Of a DNA stretch of 64,000 bases, positions 1 to 7,879 are shown piece by piece. Source of the DNA: Paenibacillus radicis (ex Gao et al. 2016) (GTDB lineage: Bacteria > Bacillota > Bacilli > Paenibacillales > Paenibacillaceae). The notes below the pieces were generated by a model. It was not told the DNA's origin and did not search any database. It saw only the letters and a list, made by a program, of their open reading frames with translations. The position numbers and the translations under genes were made by a program. Within the stretch, counting starts at the first letter, position 1, and the number at the start of each line of letters is the position of its first letter. The stretch lies in contig NZ_BMHY01000001.1 of assembly GCF_014641555.1 (NCBI RefSeq), positions 62,001 to 126,000 of the forward strand. The letters run 5' to 3'.

Positions 1-41
1 ATTAAAGACTTGCCGATCTTTTGCAAAAAAGCGAGCATCAT
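1..41 (-). CDS. PTS glucose-type EIICB, N-terminal fragment (runs off window)
   Basis: Only the first 13 codons are inside the window. They read MMLAFLQKIGKSL, which resembles the amphipathic start of PTS glucose-family EIIC proteins (an LQKIGK core followed by a hydrophobic stretch). A good ribosome site, GAGGAGAGG, precedes a double ATG at 41 and 38. It is the third gene of the minus-strand glcT-EIIA-EIICB run, 31 bases after the EIIA gene. EIICB would be the membrane permease and phosphotransfer subunit that receives phosphate from the EIIA next door. Because so little is visible, sugar specificity (glucose versus N-acetylglucosamine) rests on the GlcT context. Confidence 0.6.
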   Translation of the reverse strand, partial: MMLAFLQKIGKSL

Positions 42-72
42 AATCCTCTCCTCGAGCCGCTCGGGTATCCGT

Positions 73-582
73 CTATATGTTCATTACGGCGCTTAGGAGA
101 CTGTCCCTGCCTGCCGTCACATAATCCTGGGACTCCACTACGATATCGAGCTGCTTGACTTCCTCTTCGTTTGCGATAACGATTGGACAAACGATTGAGA
201 AGCCTGCCTCGGCGATCGCTGCGGAATCGAATTCAATCAGCGTCTGACCCTCCAGGAAAGCATCGCCGGTTTGAACGTGGACGTTGAAACATTCCCCATT
301 CAAGGCAACGGTGTTGATTCCCAAGTGAATAAGAAGCTGCAGTCCGGACGGATGCTCGATGACGATCGCATGATGCGTATAGATCAGATGAGCAACCGTT
401 CCGTCAAATGGTGCAATGAGCTTGCCATCGGCAGGCATGATCGCAATTCCGGCTCCCATATGCATGCCTGCAAAGGCCTCATCCGGAACATTTGCGAGCG
501 GGATGACAGATCCTGTCAGCGGCGAGCGGATTTCAACGGCGTCTGTATCCGCTCCTCTTTTTTTGAAAAACTTGGTTAGCAT
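73..582 (-). CDS. PTS glucose-type EIIA component (Crr-like)
   Basis: A 169-residue stand-alone EIIA-Glc domain. It takes phosphate from HPr and passes it to the EIIB domain of the glucose permease in the cytoplasm. The family core runs from IRSPLTGSVIPL (about 18-29) through the beta-sandwich. The two histidines of the active site are visible as HHAIVI (about 70-71) and LLIHLGINTV (His86, the phosphorylated residue by family analogy). The N-terminal MLTKFFKK is basic. AAGGAGG lies 11 bases before the ATG. In Bacillus subtilis this domain is fused to the C-terminus of PtsG; here it is a separate gene between glcT and the permease gene. Confidence 0.9.
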   Translation of the reverse strand: MLTKFFKKRGADTDAVEIRSPLTGSVIPLANVPDEAFAGMHMGAGIAIMPADGKLIAPFDGTVAHLIYTHHAIVIEHPSGLQLLIHLGINTVALNGECFNVHVQTGDAFLEGQTLIEFDSAAIAEAGFSIVCPIVIANEEEVKQLDIVVESQDYVTAGRDSLLSAVMNI

Positions 583-635
583 GCCCAGTGGTTCCTCCTT
601 GCTCCCCAGATGTCGATTCTATGATGATACCGCTC

Positions 636-1199
636 TCATGAATTCTGCTCGGTCTGCTTGACCAGTTGTCCTACCGGAACGTTGTAAATAGCGGAATAGA
701 TATGAAAGGTTAAAAAGCCGATTTCGTCTTCAGGAATATCTACTTCAAACTGTTCATTGATCCATTCAGCCAACTGGCAAGCGATATCAAATTCAATAGG
801 AAAGCTTCTTTTTGTTTCATTTAACAGGGGATTAACGATGTCCATACCGTTTCGCAGCCGAAAGACGGCGAATTGAATGTGGCTTGGCAGGGCGAAGTAC
901 ACTTTAGGACTGACTGCAGCTCCGGTCCGCTGTTTGATTTGCTGAACGGTCTGCTCCGTAATCCGAATAATGGCGGGATCGATATCCTCCAGCAGAGACT
1001 GGAAATGCTGAACTTGCTCGGTATCGTCAAGACGGAATTTCTTCTCTATTTTTGGATCCTTGCCATCGATTAACATACCGCTTTTAGCAGTAAAACCGAG
1101 GCCCTTGCCGACGAGTACATATTCTCTCTCTGTCTGACTGTCAACCGTTAATAGAACATTGTTGCCAATGACGCGTTCTATCCGAAAAGCACCTGCCAT
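636..1199 (-). CDS. glcT: GlcT-type transcription antiterminator with a single PRD
   Basis: The protein begins with a CAT RNA-binding domain (MAGAFRIERVIGNNVLL, about 1-55) and continues with one PTS-regulation domain (about 65-175, ending in GFLTFHIYSAI). BglG/LicT/GlcT proteins normally carry two PRDs and are about 280 residues; this one stops after 187, so PRD2 is absent. The stop is followed by 53 bases and then the EIIA gene, so there is no room for a lost second domain in another frame. I start at the ATG at 1199, behind AGGGGGG; a start upstream would fall inside the leader terminator. A RAT-like hairpin and terminator lie directly upstream, implying that it controls its own operon. 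Whether one PRD is still regulated by EIICB phosphorylation is unknown. Confidence 0.85.
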   Translation of the reverse strand: MAGAFRIERVIGNNVLLTVDSQTEREYVLVGKGLGFTAKSGMLIDGKDPKIEKKFRLDDTEQVQHFQSLLEDIDPAIIRITEQTVQQIKQRTGAAVSPKVYFALPSHIQFAVFRLRNGMDIVNPLLNETKRSFPIEFDIACQLAEWINEQFEVDIPEDEIGFLTFHIYSAIYNVPVGQLVKQTEQNS

Positions 1200-1241
1200 G
1201 ATGCGATCCCCCCTGTTCAGTAATAGAATACCAAATTCCGA

Positions 1242-1304
1242 CAAAAAGAGCCAAGAAAAGAGAACCGTACCGGCAGTGCCGGCCGGCCGCTCTGTTCTTG
1301 GCTC
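1242..1304 (-). terminator. Leader terminator controlled by GlcT
   Basis: On the minus strand GAGCCAAGAA and TTCTTGGCTC pair across a GC-rich interior, followed by TTTTTG. It lies about 43 bases before the glcT ATG, so it would stop transcription before the operon unless antiterminated. Its 5' arm overlaps the 3' side of the RAT-like hairpin, the arrangement expected for mutually exclusive structures. Confidence 0.8.
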
Positions 1305-1333
1305 ATGCCTTCAAGTTAACATTGAAGTAACAC
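1300..1333 (-). promoter_or_regulatory. Ribonucleic antiterminator (RAT) for GlcT
   Basis: The minus-strand RNA reads GTGTTACTTCAA then a short loop then TTGAAGGCATGAGCC. The CTTCAA/TTGAAG stem is flanked by GTTACT on the 5' side and GGCATGAG on the 3' side, the pattern I recall for the GlcT target before B. subtilis ptsG. It overlaps the leader terminator by about five bases. Confidence 0.75.
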
Positions 1334-1360
1334 GCCGTTATCATAGGCTGGATACCTTCA

Positions 1361-1389
1361 ATGATAGTAACGTAAAGCTGCTTCGTCAA
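1361..1389 (-). promoter_or_regulatory. Sigma-A type promoter of the glcT-EIIA-EIICB operon
   Basis: The minus strand has TTGACG (1389-1384), a 17-base spacer and TATCAT (1366-1361). Transcription would begin near 1354, just ahead of the RAT hairpin. Confidence 0.65.
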
Positions 1390-1397
1390 GGAAAAGG

Positions 1398-2969
1398 TTA
1401 GTAGCCGTCTGTCCGTTGTCCTAACTCTTCGGACAGCTCCATCCCTTCGCGGGCTGCTGGCGTACCTTCATGACTGGACATGGCTTCCGCTTGCTTGATC
1501 GCTTCTGCAACGAGCCGTCCATATTCTGGATCGGCTTGCGTGCAATTGGCGGTCATCGCTTGCTGAATGACCGGACTGCAGGTCGCCAGTGCTTCGCCCA
1601 AATTGCGGATCAGCTCCTCGCGTTCCCATGGCTCGAATTTACGGAAGGTATCGCCGGCTTGGCCGAAATCATTCGTTCGTTCGATTTTTTGCTTCACCAG
1701 GCTGGCGTTGTAGGATGGCTGATGGGGCTTGCCGCCTAGTTCAGCCTCCCGCAAGCCGTTCAGCGACGATGGCTCGTAGTTGATATGCGGGTTTTGGCCT
1801 GGCGCAATGTCGACGTAGAAAGCCATTTGACCGTCGCGCTGATTGGTGGCAACGTTCTTCTTCGGCGCATTGATCGGCAGTTGCAAGTAGTTGCTGCCTA
1901 CACGGTAGCGCTGCGTATCCGAATAGGAGAGCGTGCGTCCCTGCAGCATTTTATCATCGGAAAAATCGAGGCCGTCGACGAGGACGCCCGTCCCGAACGC
2001 AGCTTGCTCCACTTCGGCGAAATAATTCGTCGGATTTTGATCCAGCACCATTTTACCGACCGGCACCATGGGGAACTTGTCCGGGTCCCATAGCTTCGTA
2101 TCGTCCAGCGGATCGAAATCAAGCTCGGGATGCTCGCCATCCTCCATGATCTGAACGGCCAGCTCCCAAGCTGGAAAGTCGCCGCGTTCGATCGCTTCGT
2201 ACAGATCCTGCGTCGCATGGTTGAAGTTTTTGCCTTGAATTTGTTCGGCTTCATGCTGCGTCAGATTACGAATTCCTTGCAGCGGCTCCCAGTGATATTT
2301 GACCAGCACCGCCTGCCCCTCGGCATTGACCCACTTGTATGTATTGACACCGGAGCCTTGCATTTGCCGGTAATTGGCGGGGATGCCCCACGGGGAGAAC
2401 AGAAAGGTGATCATATGTGTCGCTTCCGGCGTATTGGATACGAAGTCGAAGAAGCGCTCCATGTCCTGCACGTTCGTTACCGGATCGGGCTTGAACGCAT
2501 GGACCATATCAGGGAATTTCATAGCATCGCGGATGAAAAATATTTTCAGATTGTTGCCGACCAAGTCCCAGTTTCCATCCTCGGTGTAAAACTTAGTGGC
2601 AAAGCCGCGGGGATCGCGCAGCGTTTCAGGTGAATGCCCGCCATGGATAACGCTGGAGAAGCGGACGAAAACAGGCGTTTTTTGCCCTTTTTGCTGAAAC
2701 AGCTTGGCCCTAGTATACTTGCTGATTGGCTCATCGCCATAGGTGCCATAAGCTTCGAAATAGCCGTGAGCGCCAGCGCCTCTGGCATGAACGACGCGCT
2801 CTGGCACACGCTCCCGGTCGAAATGCGTGATTTTTTCAATGAAATGATAATTTTCCAGCGTTGCGGGACCCCGACTGCCAACAGTTCTCATGTTTTGATT
2901 ATCTGACACCGGATGGCCTTGACGGTTCGTTAGCGTTTGTTCCTCATCATCTTGGCGGTTCGTTGACAT
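1398..2969 (-). CDS. katA: Monofunctional haem catalase
   Basis: A 523-residue cytoplasmic catalase that splits hydrogen peroxide into water and oxygen. The distal histidine lies in [14 protein letters not shown] (His61), and the substrate-channel core shows [10 protein letters not shown] and GNWDLVGNN. The proximal haem ligand is the tyrosine of [12 protein letters not shown] (about 340). The length fits the small-subunit (clade 3-like) catalases. I start at the ATG at 2969, preceded by GAGGAGG; an upstream TTG would place the ribosome site inside the gene. It is monocistronic and divergent from the TPR gene. I found no convincing PerR box in the 188-base gap. Confidence 0.95.
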   Translation of the reverse strand: MSTNRQDDEEQTLTNRQGHPVSDNQNMRTVGSRGPATLENYHFIEKITHFDRERVPERVVHARGAGAHGYFEAYGTYGDEPISKYTRAKLFQQKGQKTPVFVRFSSVIHGGHSPETLRDPRGFATKFYTEDGNWDLVGNNLKIFFIRDAMKFPDMVHAFKPDPVTNVQDMERFFDFVSNTPEATHMITFLFSPWGIPANYRQMQGSGVNTYKWVNAEGQAVLVKYHWEPLQGIRNLTQHEAEQIQGKNFNHATQDLYEAIERGDFPAWELAVQIMEDGEHPELDFDPLDDTKLWDPDKFPMVPVGKMVLDQNPTNYFAEVEQAAFGTGVLVDGLDFSDDKMLQGRTLSYSDTQRYRVGSNYLQLPINAPKKNVATNQRDGQMAFYVDIAPGQNPHINYEPSSLNGLREAELGGKPHQPSYNASLVKQKIERTNDFGQAGDTFRKFEPWEREELIRNLGEALATCSPVIQQAMTANCTQADPEYGRLVAEAIKQAEAMSSHEGTPAAREGMELSEELGQRTDGY

Positions 2970-3157
2970 TATCGAGAAGTTCCTCCTCAATTTTCAAATT
3001 CAGGCTGAAATACTTCCGTAATATTCCACGAAACCATTTATTTTATGAGTTTGAGGGAGCATTGATTATTCTCACAAACGTGCCGGTATGCTATTATTAA
3101 TTAAGATTTACAAAGCATTTTCAGGTTTCCTTATCTAAGTAGGGGGAATATGGATCG

Positions 3158-3832
3158 ATGTCTAAAGTACTGCTTTTCGTTTTTTTAACCTGGCTGACAG
3201 GTAATCCATTCATAGCCATTATCGTGCTGCTCGTTATTTTGTATGCGCTCGACCGCCGGTTCGTGGGGCTGACTCCGAGCTTTATGAAACCGCTGCGCAG
3301 ATCGAGCCAACTGCGAAAGCTGAAGCGTCATATTGCGTTAGCTCCGAATGACACTTCTTCCAAGCTGGAAGCAGCACGCATTCTAATAGAAAAGAAGAAA
3401 TACCGTGAGGCGCTGGGGCTGCTCGAGCCGATGGAGAGGATGCTGGAGGATTCTGCAGAGTACTGGGATGATCTTGGCCTATGCTGCCTGGAGCTCGGAC
3501 AACATGAACGTGGTGAAACCGCCATTCATAAAGCGTTGGAAATTAACCCTAGAGTGAAATACGGAGCCCCCTATTTGCGGCTTGCTACCTACTATTCCAG
3601 AACAAATACGGAAAAAGCGCTATCTTATATTGCTTCGTTTCAGAACATTCAGTCCTCTTCCTGCGAAGCTTTCGAACGGCTTGCTACGATTTATAAACTA
3701 ATGGACCGTAAGCAGGATGCCGCCGAAGCGATAGAGGAAGGGCTGCGCGTATATCGTGCTTTGCCGCGTTATAAAAAACGGACCGAGAGAAAATGGGCCA
3801 TTCGATTGCTCATCAAACGGATAGCTGGCTGA
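3158..3832 (+). CDS. Membrane-anchored TPR-repeat protein
   Basis: A 224-residue protein with a hydrophobic N-terminus (residues about 3-30), then a basic linker and tetratricopeptide-like helices (about 55-205; for example the stretches around YREALGLLEP and HERGETAIHKALEINP). TPRs mediate protein contacts, so this is probably an inner-membrane scaffold facing the cytoplasm. The start is supported by AGTAGGGGG upstream. It is followed after 33 bases by a sensor kinase on the same strand, so the two are probably co-transcribed and may work together. No enzymatic motif is visible and no specific function can be assigned. Confidence 0.75.
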   Translation: MSKVLLFVFLTWLTGNPFIAIIVLLVILYALDRRFVGLTPSFMKPLRRSSQLRKLKRHIALAPNDTSSKLEAARILIEKKKYREALGLLEPMERMLEDSAEYWDDLGLCCLELGQHERGETAIHKALEINPRVKYGAPYLRLATYYSRTNTEKALSYIASFQNIQSSSCEAFERLATIYKLMDRKQDAAEAIEEGLRVYRALPRYKKRTERKWAIRLLIKRIAG

Positions 3833-3865
3833 GGGGAAAATATATACATAGAGAAGGAGCTCTTC

Positions 3866-5617
3866 ATGCAGCGCAATATATGGTTTATGGCGATTAGCAT
3901 CATCGTAGTTATCATTTTATTAAATAATACAGCCTATTATTTTTTGACGAAGCGGTCGCTTGAAGCGGCAATGAATCACGAGATGCAAGCTGTAGCCAAA
4001 CAAATCGAGCTGTCCGTGGAGCAATCGCGTTTGGGGGCGGAGAAGTTTCAAGAACAAATCGGCCGGGAGCTGAGGTCTGTTGCCGTTGCCGCTCAATATG
4101 CGCTGGACCCCGACGTGGAGAAAGTGACGAACGAGGAGCTCCGCGAGCTGAGCAAAAAGCTTGCGGTCGAACATATTACGCTGCTGAAGCGAACCGAAGA
4201 CAACATTATTATGTATAAATCGTCCGATCCGAATGAACAGTTGGGGAAAGGGACCAAAACATGGGATCCTTGGTACATCGCATTCAACCAATTGTTCGAT
4301 GATAAGAATGTAAGCATCAAATGGCTCGGGCAAACACTGCCGAATTTCTGGAGCGGACCGTACGAGGTAGCATCCTCCGATCCGAGCAGTATTTACAAAT
4401 GGGGCTACTACCATGATGGATCAACGAACTATATAATCGATCCTTATGTCAGCTATACGATGCTTGCGGATTACGAGAATTTGACTGGCGTCAATTCGAT
4501 GATCGAGAAGTCACTTGCAAGCAGCGAATCGCTTCTGGAAGTGACGGTAATCAATCCGAGTACGTTCAGCAAAGGACCATTTGAGACGGTTAATGATGAC
4601 GGCGAATTGCAGGAGCATATTTTGCAGAAGCCGATTATGTACGGAACCTACGAGTACAAGCTGAGTAAGGACGACGCTAATGTAGCCAAGGCTTATAAGT
4701 CGGGCAAAATCGTAACGGTAAACGAGCACATTAGCGGTCAGCATGTGATGAAGATGTTTATCCCTGTTTTCACAGAAGACAAGGGGATTAACATCGTAGA
4801 TGAGAACGGAAATCCTATTAATAGCTATGTGCTAACGTTGGTGTCCGATTACCAAATTATTCAGAACCAGCTCGACTCGCAATTTATTAATATCGGCCTC
4901 ATTATTATCGTTGTAACGGGATTAAGTCTGGCGATTGCAGCCATTGCAATGAATTATTATCGTCAATCACGGGAAAAAGCGGTACAGGTGGCGCAGCAAA
5001 CTTACGTAGATGAAATTAATTCGATGTTTCAGGCGATCCGGGCGCAGCGCCATGATTTTCTGAATCATGTTCAGACGATCCATTCGCTGGCTGAGCTGAA
5101 CAAATCGAAAGAGCTCATTGCTTATACGAAGGAACTCACTGGTGAGATCCGGTTGATGAACGATATTATCAATATCGGCAATCCGGCAATCGCGGCGTTG
5201 ATCCGCTCCAAGATTTCACAGGCTGAAAGCTATCGTATTGAGTTTGCTTGTACGTTTAATGGCTTGAACCGATTGGAAATGGGGATCAAGACGCTCGATA
5301 TGAACCGGATGCTCGGCAATCTCATCGATAATGCGTTTGATGAAGTGTTGAGCTATGTGGAGCAGCGCCGGGAAGTCGATTTAGTTGCCCATCAGGCTGA
5401 TGGACATTTGGAGTTCAAGATCAGCAACACTTGTAAGGATGCTTCTACTGTGTCGGAGAGCCCCTTGTTCGAAGCCGGATTCTCGACGAAGGACGACGAC
5501 CATCAAGGCCTTGGCTTGTATATTGTAAAGTCGATCGTGGACAAGTATAAAGGAACGATCCAAGTGTACGCGACCGAGATGGAGCGCATCACATTCGTTA
5601 TTCGCATTCCGCTATAG
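3866..5617 (+). CDS. Sensor histidine kinase with Spo0B-type phosphoacceptor helix
   Basis: A 583-residue membrane kinase: first membrane helix about 7-27, a large extracellular sensor region about 30-338 (Cache-like by layout, not proven), second helix about 341-363. The phosphoacceptor motif is RHDFLNH (about 395-401, likely His396), typical of Spo0B/CitA/NatK-like kinases. A HATPase domain follows with NxxDNAFDE in the N-box and GLGLYIVKSIV near the end. GAAGGAG precedes the ATG. No response regulator is adjacent, so its partner is encoded elsewhere. The gene follows the TPR gene and ends at a strong terminator. Confidence 0.85.
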   Translation: MQRNIWFMAISIIVVIILLNNTAYYFLTKRSLEAAMNHEMQAVAKQIELSVEQSRLGAEKFQEQIGRELRSVAVAAQYALDPDVEKVTNEELRELSKKLAVEHITLLKRTEDNIIMYKSSDPNEQLGKGTKTWDPWYIAFNQLFDDKNVSIKWLGQTLPNFWSGPYEVASSDPSSIYKWGYYHDGSTNYIIDPYVSYTMLADYENLTGVNSMIEKSLASSESLLEVTVINPSTFSKGPFETVNDDGELQEHILQKPIMYGTYEYKLSKDDANVAKAYKSGKIVTVNEHISGQHVMKMFIPVFTEDKGINIVDENGNPINSYVLTLVSDYQIIQNQLDSQFINIGLIIIVVTGLSLAIAAIAMNYYRQSREKAVQVAQQTYVDEINSMFQAIRAQRHDFLNHVQTIHSLAELNKSKELIAYTKELTGEIRLMNDIINIGNPAIAALIRSKISQAESYRIEFACTFNGLNRLEMGIKTLDMNRMLGNLIDNAFDEVLSYVEQRREVDLVAHQADGHLEFKISNTCKDASTVSESPLFEAGFSTKDDDHQGLGLYIVKSIVDKYKGTIQVYATEMERITFVIRIPL

Positions 5618-5628
5618 CGTTGATAGGA

Positions 5629-5657
5629 CCTGCCGCAGATGAGCGGCAGGTTTTTTT
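5629..5657 (+). terminator. Intrinsic terminator after the sensor kinase gene
   Basis: CCTGCCGC and GCGGCAGG form an 8-bp stem with a six-base loop, followed by seven T residues, twelve bases after the kinase stop codon. Confidence 0.9.
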
Positions 5658-5694
5658 GTTGTGTTTGCGGTGGTTTGGTGGACAGAACGTCGAG

Positions 5695-6700
5695 ATGGTG
5701 GGCAATTGCGAAGAGAACTTCACTAAATAGGGGACGTGCTTCCTAGTGTAGGCTGATAGGAAGGCGGACCCCGAATTAGCGATGCGGGTTCGCAAATGAG
5801 CGAACCTAATTTCGCAAAAAAGATGATGAGCTGTCTTGCCATGGGCTACAGCGAAGCGATCTTCGCTAACCGAGAACTTAGGTTCACGGATAGCGAAGTT
5901 AGGTTCGTAAATTGCAGGACGTAGCTGAAAATGGCAAGCTACAGCGAAGCCAGCTTCGCAAAATAGCGAAGGTGCTTCGTTGTGCGATTGGTTGGATGGC
6001 AGGACGCCGAAATGGTGGGCAATCGCGAAGAGAACTTCAGTAAATAGCGAAAGTGCTTCCTTGTGTAGGCTGATCGTAAGGCGGACGCCGAATTAGCGAA
6101 GCGGGTTCGCAAATGAGCGAACCCAATTTCGCAAAAAGGATGATGAGCTGTCTTGCCATGGGCTACAGCGAAGCGATTTTCGCTAATCGAGAACTTAGGT
6201 TCACGGATAGCGAAGTTAGGTTCGTAAATTGCAAGATGTAGCTGAAAATGGCAATCTACAGCGAAGCTAGCTTCGCAAAATAGCGAAAGTGCTTCGTTGT
6301 GCGGTTAGTTGGAGGGGGACGCCGAAATGATGGGCAATTGCGAAGAGAACTTGGGTAAATAGCGAAAGTGCTTCGTTGTGTAGGCTGATTGTAAGGCGGA
6401 CGCCGAATTAGCGAAGCGGGTTCGCAAATGAGCGAACCCAATTTCGCAAAAAGGATGATGAGCTGCCTTGCCATGGGAAACAGCGAAGCGATTTTCGCTA
6501 ACCGAGAACTTAGGTTCACGAGTAGCGAAGTTAGGTTCGTAAATTGCAGGACGTAGCTGAAAATGGCAAGCTACAGCGAAGCTAGCTTCGCAAAATAGCG
6601 AAAGTGCTTCGTTGTGCGATCGGTTGAATGGCAGAACGCCGAAATGGTGGGCAATTGCGAAGAGAACTTGAGTAAATAGCGAAAGTGTTTCGTTCTCACG
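5695..6700. repeat. Tandem array of ~316-bp non-coding repeats
   Basis: Three full units and one partial unit lie head to tail. The phase marker ATGGTGGGCAAT (ATGATGGGCAAT in the third unit) begins at 5695, 6012, 6327 and 6644, giving spacings of 317, 315 and 317. The units are nearly identical apart from scattered substitutions. Each is packed with short words TAGCGAA, TTCGCTA and TTCGCAAA in both orientations, so the RNA could form many small hairpins. No convincing gene is present on either strand. The array fills almost all of the 1.2-kb gap between the kinase terminator and the TetR gene. Confidence 0.9.
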
Positions 6701-6727
6701 GTGGGTTGGGTGGCGGAACGCCGAAAG

Positions 6728-6769
6728 GGGCGAATAATTAGCGAAATGAACTTCGCTAATTGTTCGCCC
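6728..6769. terminator. Long hairpin downstream of the TetR gene
   Basis: GGGCGAATAATTAGCGAA pairs with TTCGCTAATTGTTCGCCC around a six-base loop, with one G-T wobble pair. It ends 36 bases from the stop codon of the minus-strand TetR gene. The T-run is short (CCCCTTTC on the minus strand), so termination is likely but not certain. The arm uses the same GCGAA words as the neighbouring tandem array. Confidence 0.55.
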
Positions 6770-6805
6770 TGCTCATACAGGGGGAGTACAGCATTATTGT
6801 AAAAC

Positions 6806-7711
6806 CTATAACTTTTGCGCTCCCAAACGGTTCAGGATGAAGCTGAGCTGATGCACATAGGGTCTCAAATCGCTGACGGCATCCAGGAAAGTGATGTATA
6901 CCCGCACGAGGGTGCTGTTTGGCGCAGATTGCTCAAGCTCGCGCTGAAGCAGACCCATGACTTCAAGCTGCTCATCACGGATACGGTCAGGCTGAGGCAG
7001 TTCACGGATTTTGCCGGCAAAAAACGTCAAAAACTCCCCGAGGTTTGTCTGCCGCGTATCTTCGTCTAACGGATTGATATCGTTGAAATAAGCGCTCGAT
7101 GCCTTGAGTATAGGCTTTGCCCCGCTGGCGATCATATCGCCGATAACCGTATCCATTCGATCCGCAATGAATCCGGCTAAATCTCCCATTGGCACTGCAA
7201 TGATGGCTTGAACGGTATGCGATAAATATTCTTTCATTATGCCCCGGAAAATGGCTACGGTATCTCCGAGATAAGGAATAATGGGCCCGCCATACGCTTC
7301 AGTGAAGCAGTCATGATGCATGGTAAGGAGAGTGGCTCGTTTTTTACGCCATTCCATAAGAAAACTCTCGTTGCTTACGATCGGTAAATTTTTGAATTCA
7401 CTTGTGAAAAAGTAGTTTTCGAGCATGAATTGCAGCTGAAACGCAATCTTGCGGCGCAAAATTTCTTTGGGCGGAAGCTCTTCTAGTCTCAAACTGCGGT
7501 CAAGCGCTGCGGCATCTTCGAATAAGGTCTTGTGAACGTCGACAAAGATACCGGTAAATAAGTCCTCCTTTGAAGGAAACACTTTGTAAATGCTTGCTTT
7601 GGCCATGCCGCATGCCTCTGCGATGTCTTGCATAGAGGCGGCGAAATAGCCTTTTTCCTTGAAAATATGCATGGCGGTATCGATAATTTGACGTCTTTTG
7701 AATTGTTCCAT
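6806..7711 (-). CDS. TetR-family regulator, long C-terminal domain
   Basis: The N-terminus carries a TetR helix-turn-helix (RRQIIDTAMHIFKEKGY, then MQDIAEACGMAKASIYKVFPSKEDLF, about residues 5-55). At 301 residues it is about 90 longer than most TetR proteins, the excess being an extended ligand/dimer domain with no motif I recognise. I choose the ATG at 7711 because AGGTG lies nine bases before it; in-frame ATGs further upstream overlap that ribosome site. It is divergent from the MBL hydrolase gene, and a 20-bp near-palindrome sits in the shared region. It probably represses itself and perhaps the neighbour; the effector is unknown. Confidence 0.85.
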   Translation of the reverse strand: MEQFKRRQIIDTAMHIFKEKGYFAASMQDIAEACGMAKASIYKVFPSKEDLFTGIFVDVHKTLFEDAAALDRSLRLEELPPKEILRRKIAFQLQFMLENYFFTSEFKNLPIVSNESFLMEWRKKRATLLTMHHDCFTEAYGGPIIPYLGDTVAIFRGIMKEYLSHTVQAIIAVPMGDLAGFIADRMDTVIGDMIASGAKPILKASSAYFNDINPLDEDTRQTNLGEFLTFFAGKIRELPQPDRIRDEQLEVMGLLQRELEQSAPNSTLVRVYITFLDAVSDLRPYVHQLSFILNRLGAQKL

Positions 7712-7730
7712 TTGCATCATCACCTGTACA

Positions 7731-7750
7731 CATTCTGACATGTCCGAATG
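7731..7750. promoter_or_regulatory. Probable TetR operator
   Basis: CATTCTGACATGTCCGAATG is a near-perfect palindrome: it matches its own reverse complement at 18 of 20 positions. It lies 19 bases before the TetR start codon, inside a weak minus-strand promoter (TTGACC, 17 bases, CAGAAT), and 19 bp upstream of the -35 box for the hydrolase gene. Confidence 0.65.
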
Positions 7751-7768
7751 GGATGGTCAATAAAGGAA

Positions 7769-7797
7769 TTGACGAAAAAACCTATGGGTCATATAAT
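7769..7797 (+). promoter_or_regulatory. Sigma-A promoter for the MBL/AbrB operon
   Basis: TTGACG and TATAAT are separated by exactly 17 bases; this is the closest match to consensus I noted in the window. Transcription would start near 7804, ahead of AGGAGGTGA at 7845. Confidence 0.85.
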
Positions 7798-7879
7798 GAA
7801 CTTACGAGTTTTATTCATCGTCATCGTCATCATTATAACTATTTAGGAGGTGAGCCAGAGCATTAGGCTTTGGCACAAC

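Noticed and set aside
2130..2633. Long plus-strand frame within the catalase gene
   Set aside because: It is an antisense shadow of strongly conserved catalase codons.
3062..3100. PerR box or consensus promoter between catalase and the TPR gene
   Set aside because: Only a loose AT-rich resemblance; the spacing of -35 and -10 candidates is wrong.
6256..6519. 87-codon minus-strand reading frame inside the tandem array
   Set aside because: It is a by-product of the repeated GCGAA words, breaks with the repeat and has no ribosome site or family resemblance.
5695..6700. CRISPR array in the repeated region
   Set aside because: The period is ~316 bp without short constant repeats separated by unique spacers, and no cas genes are present.
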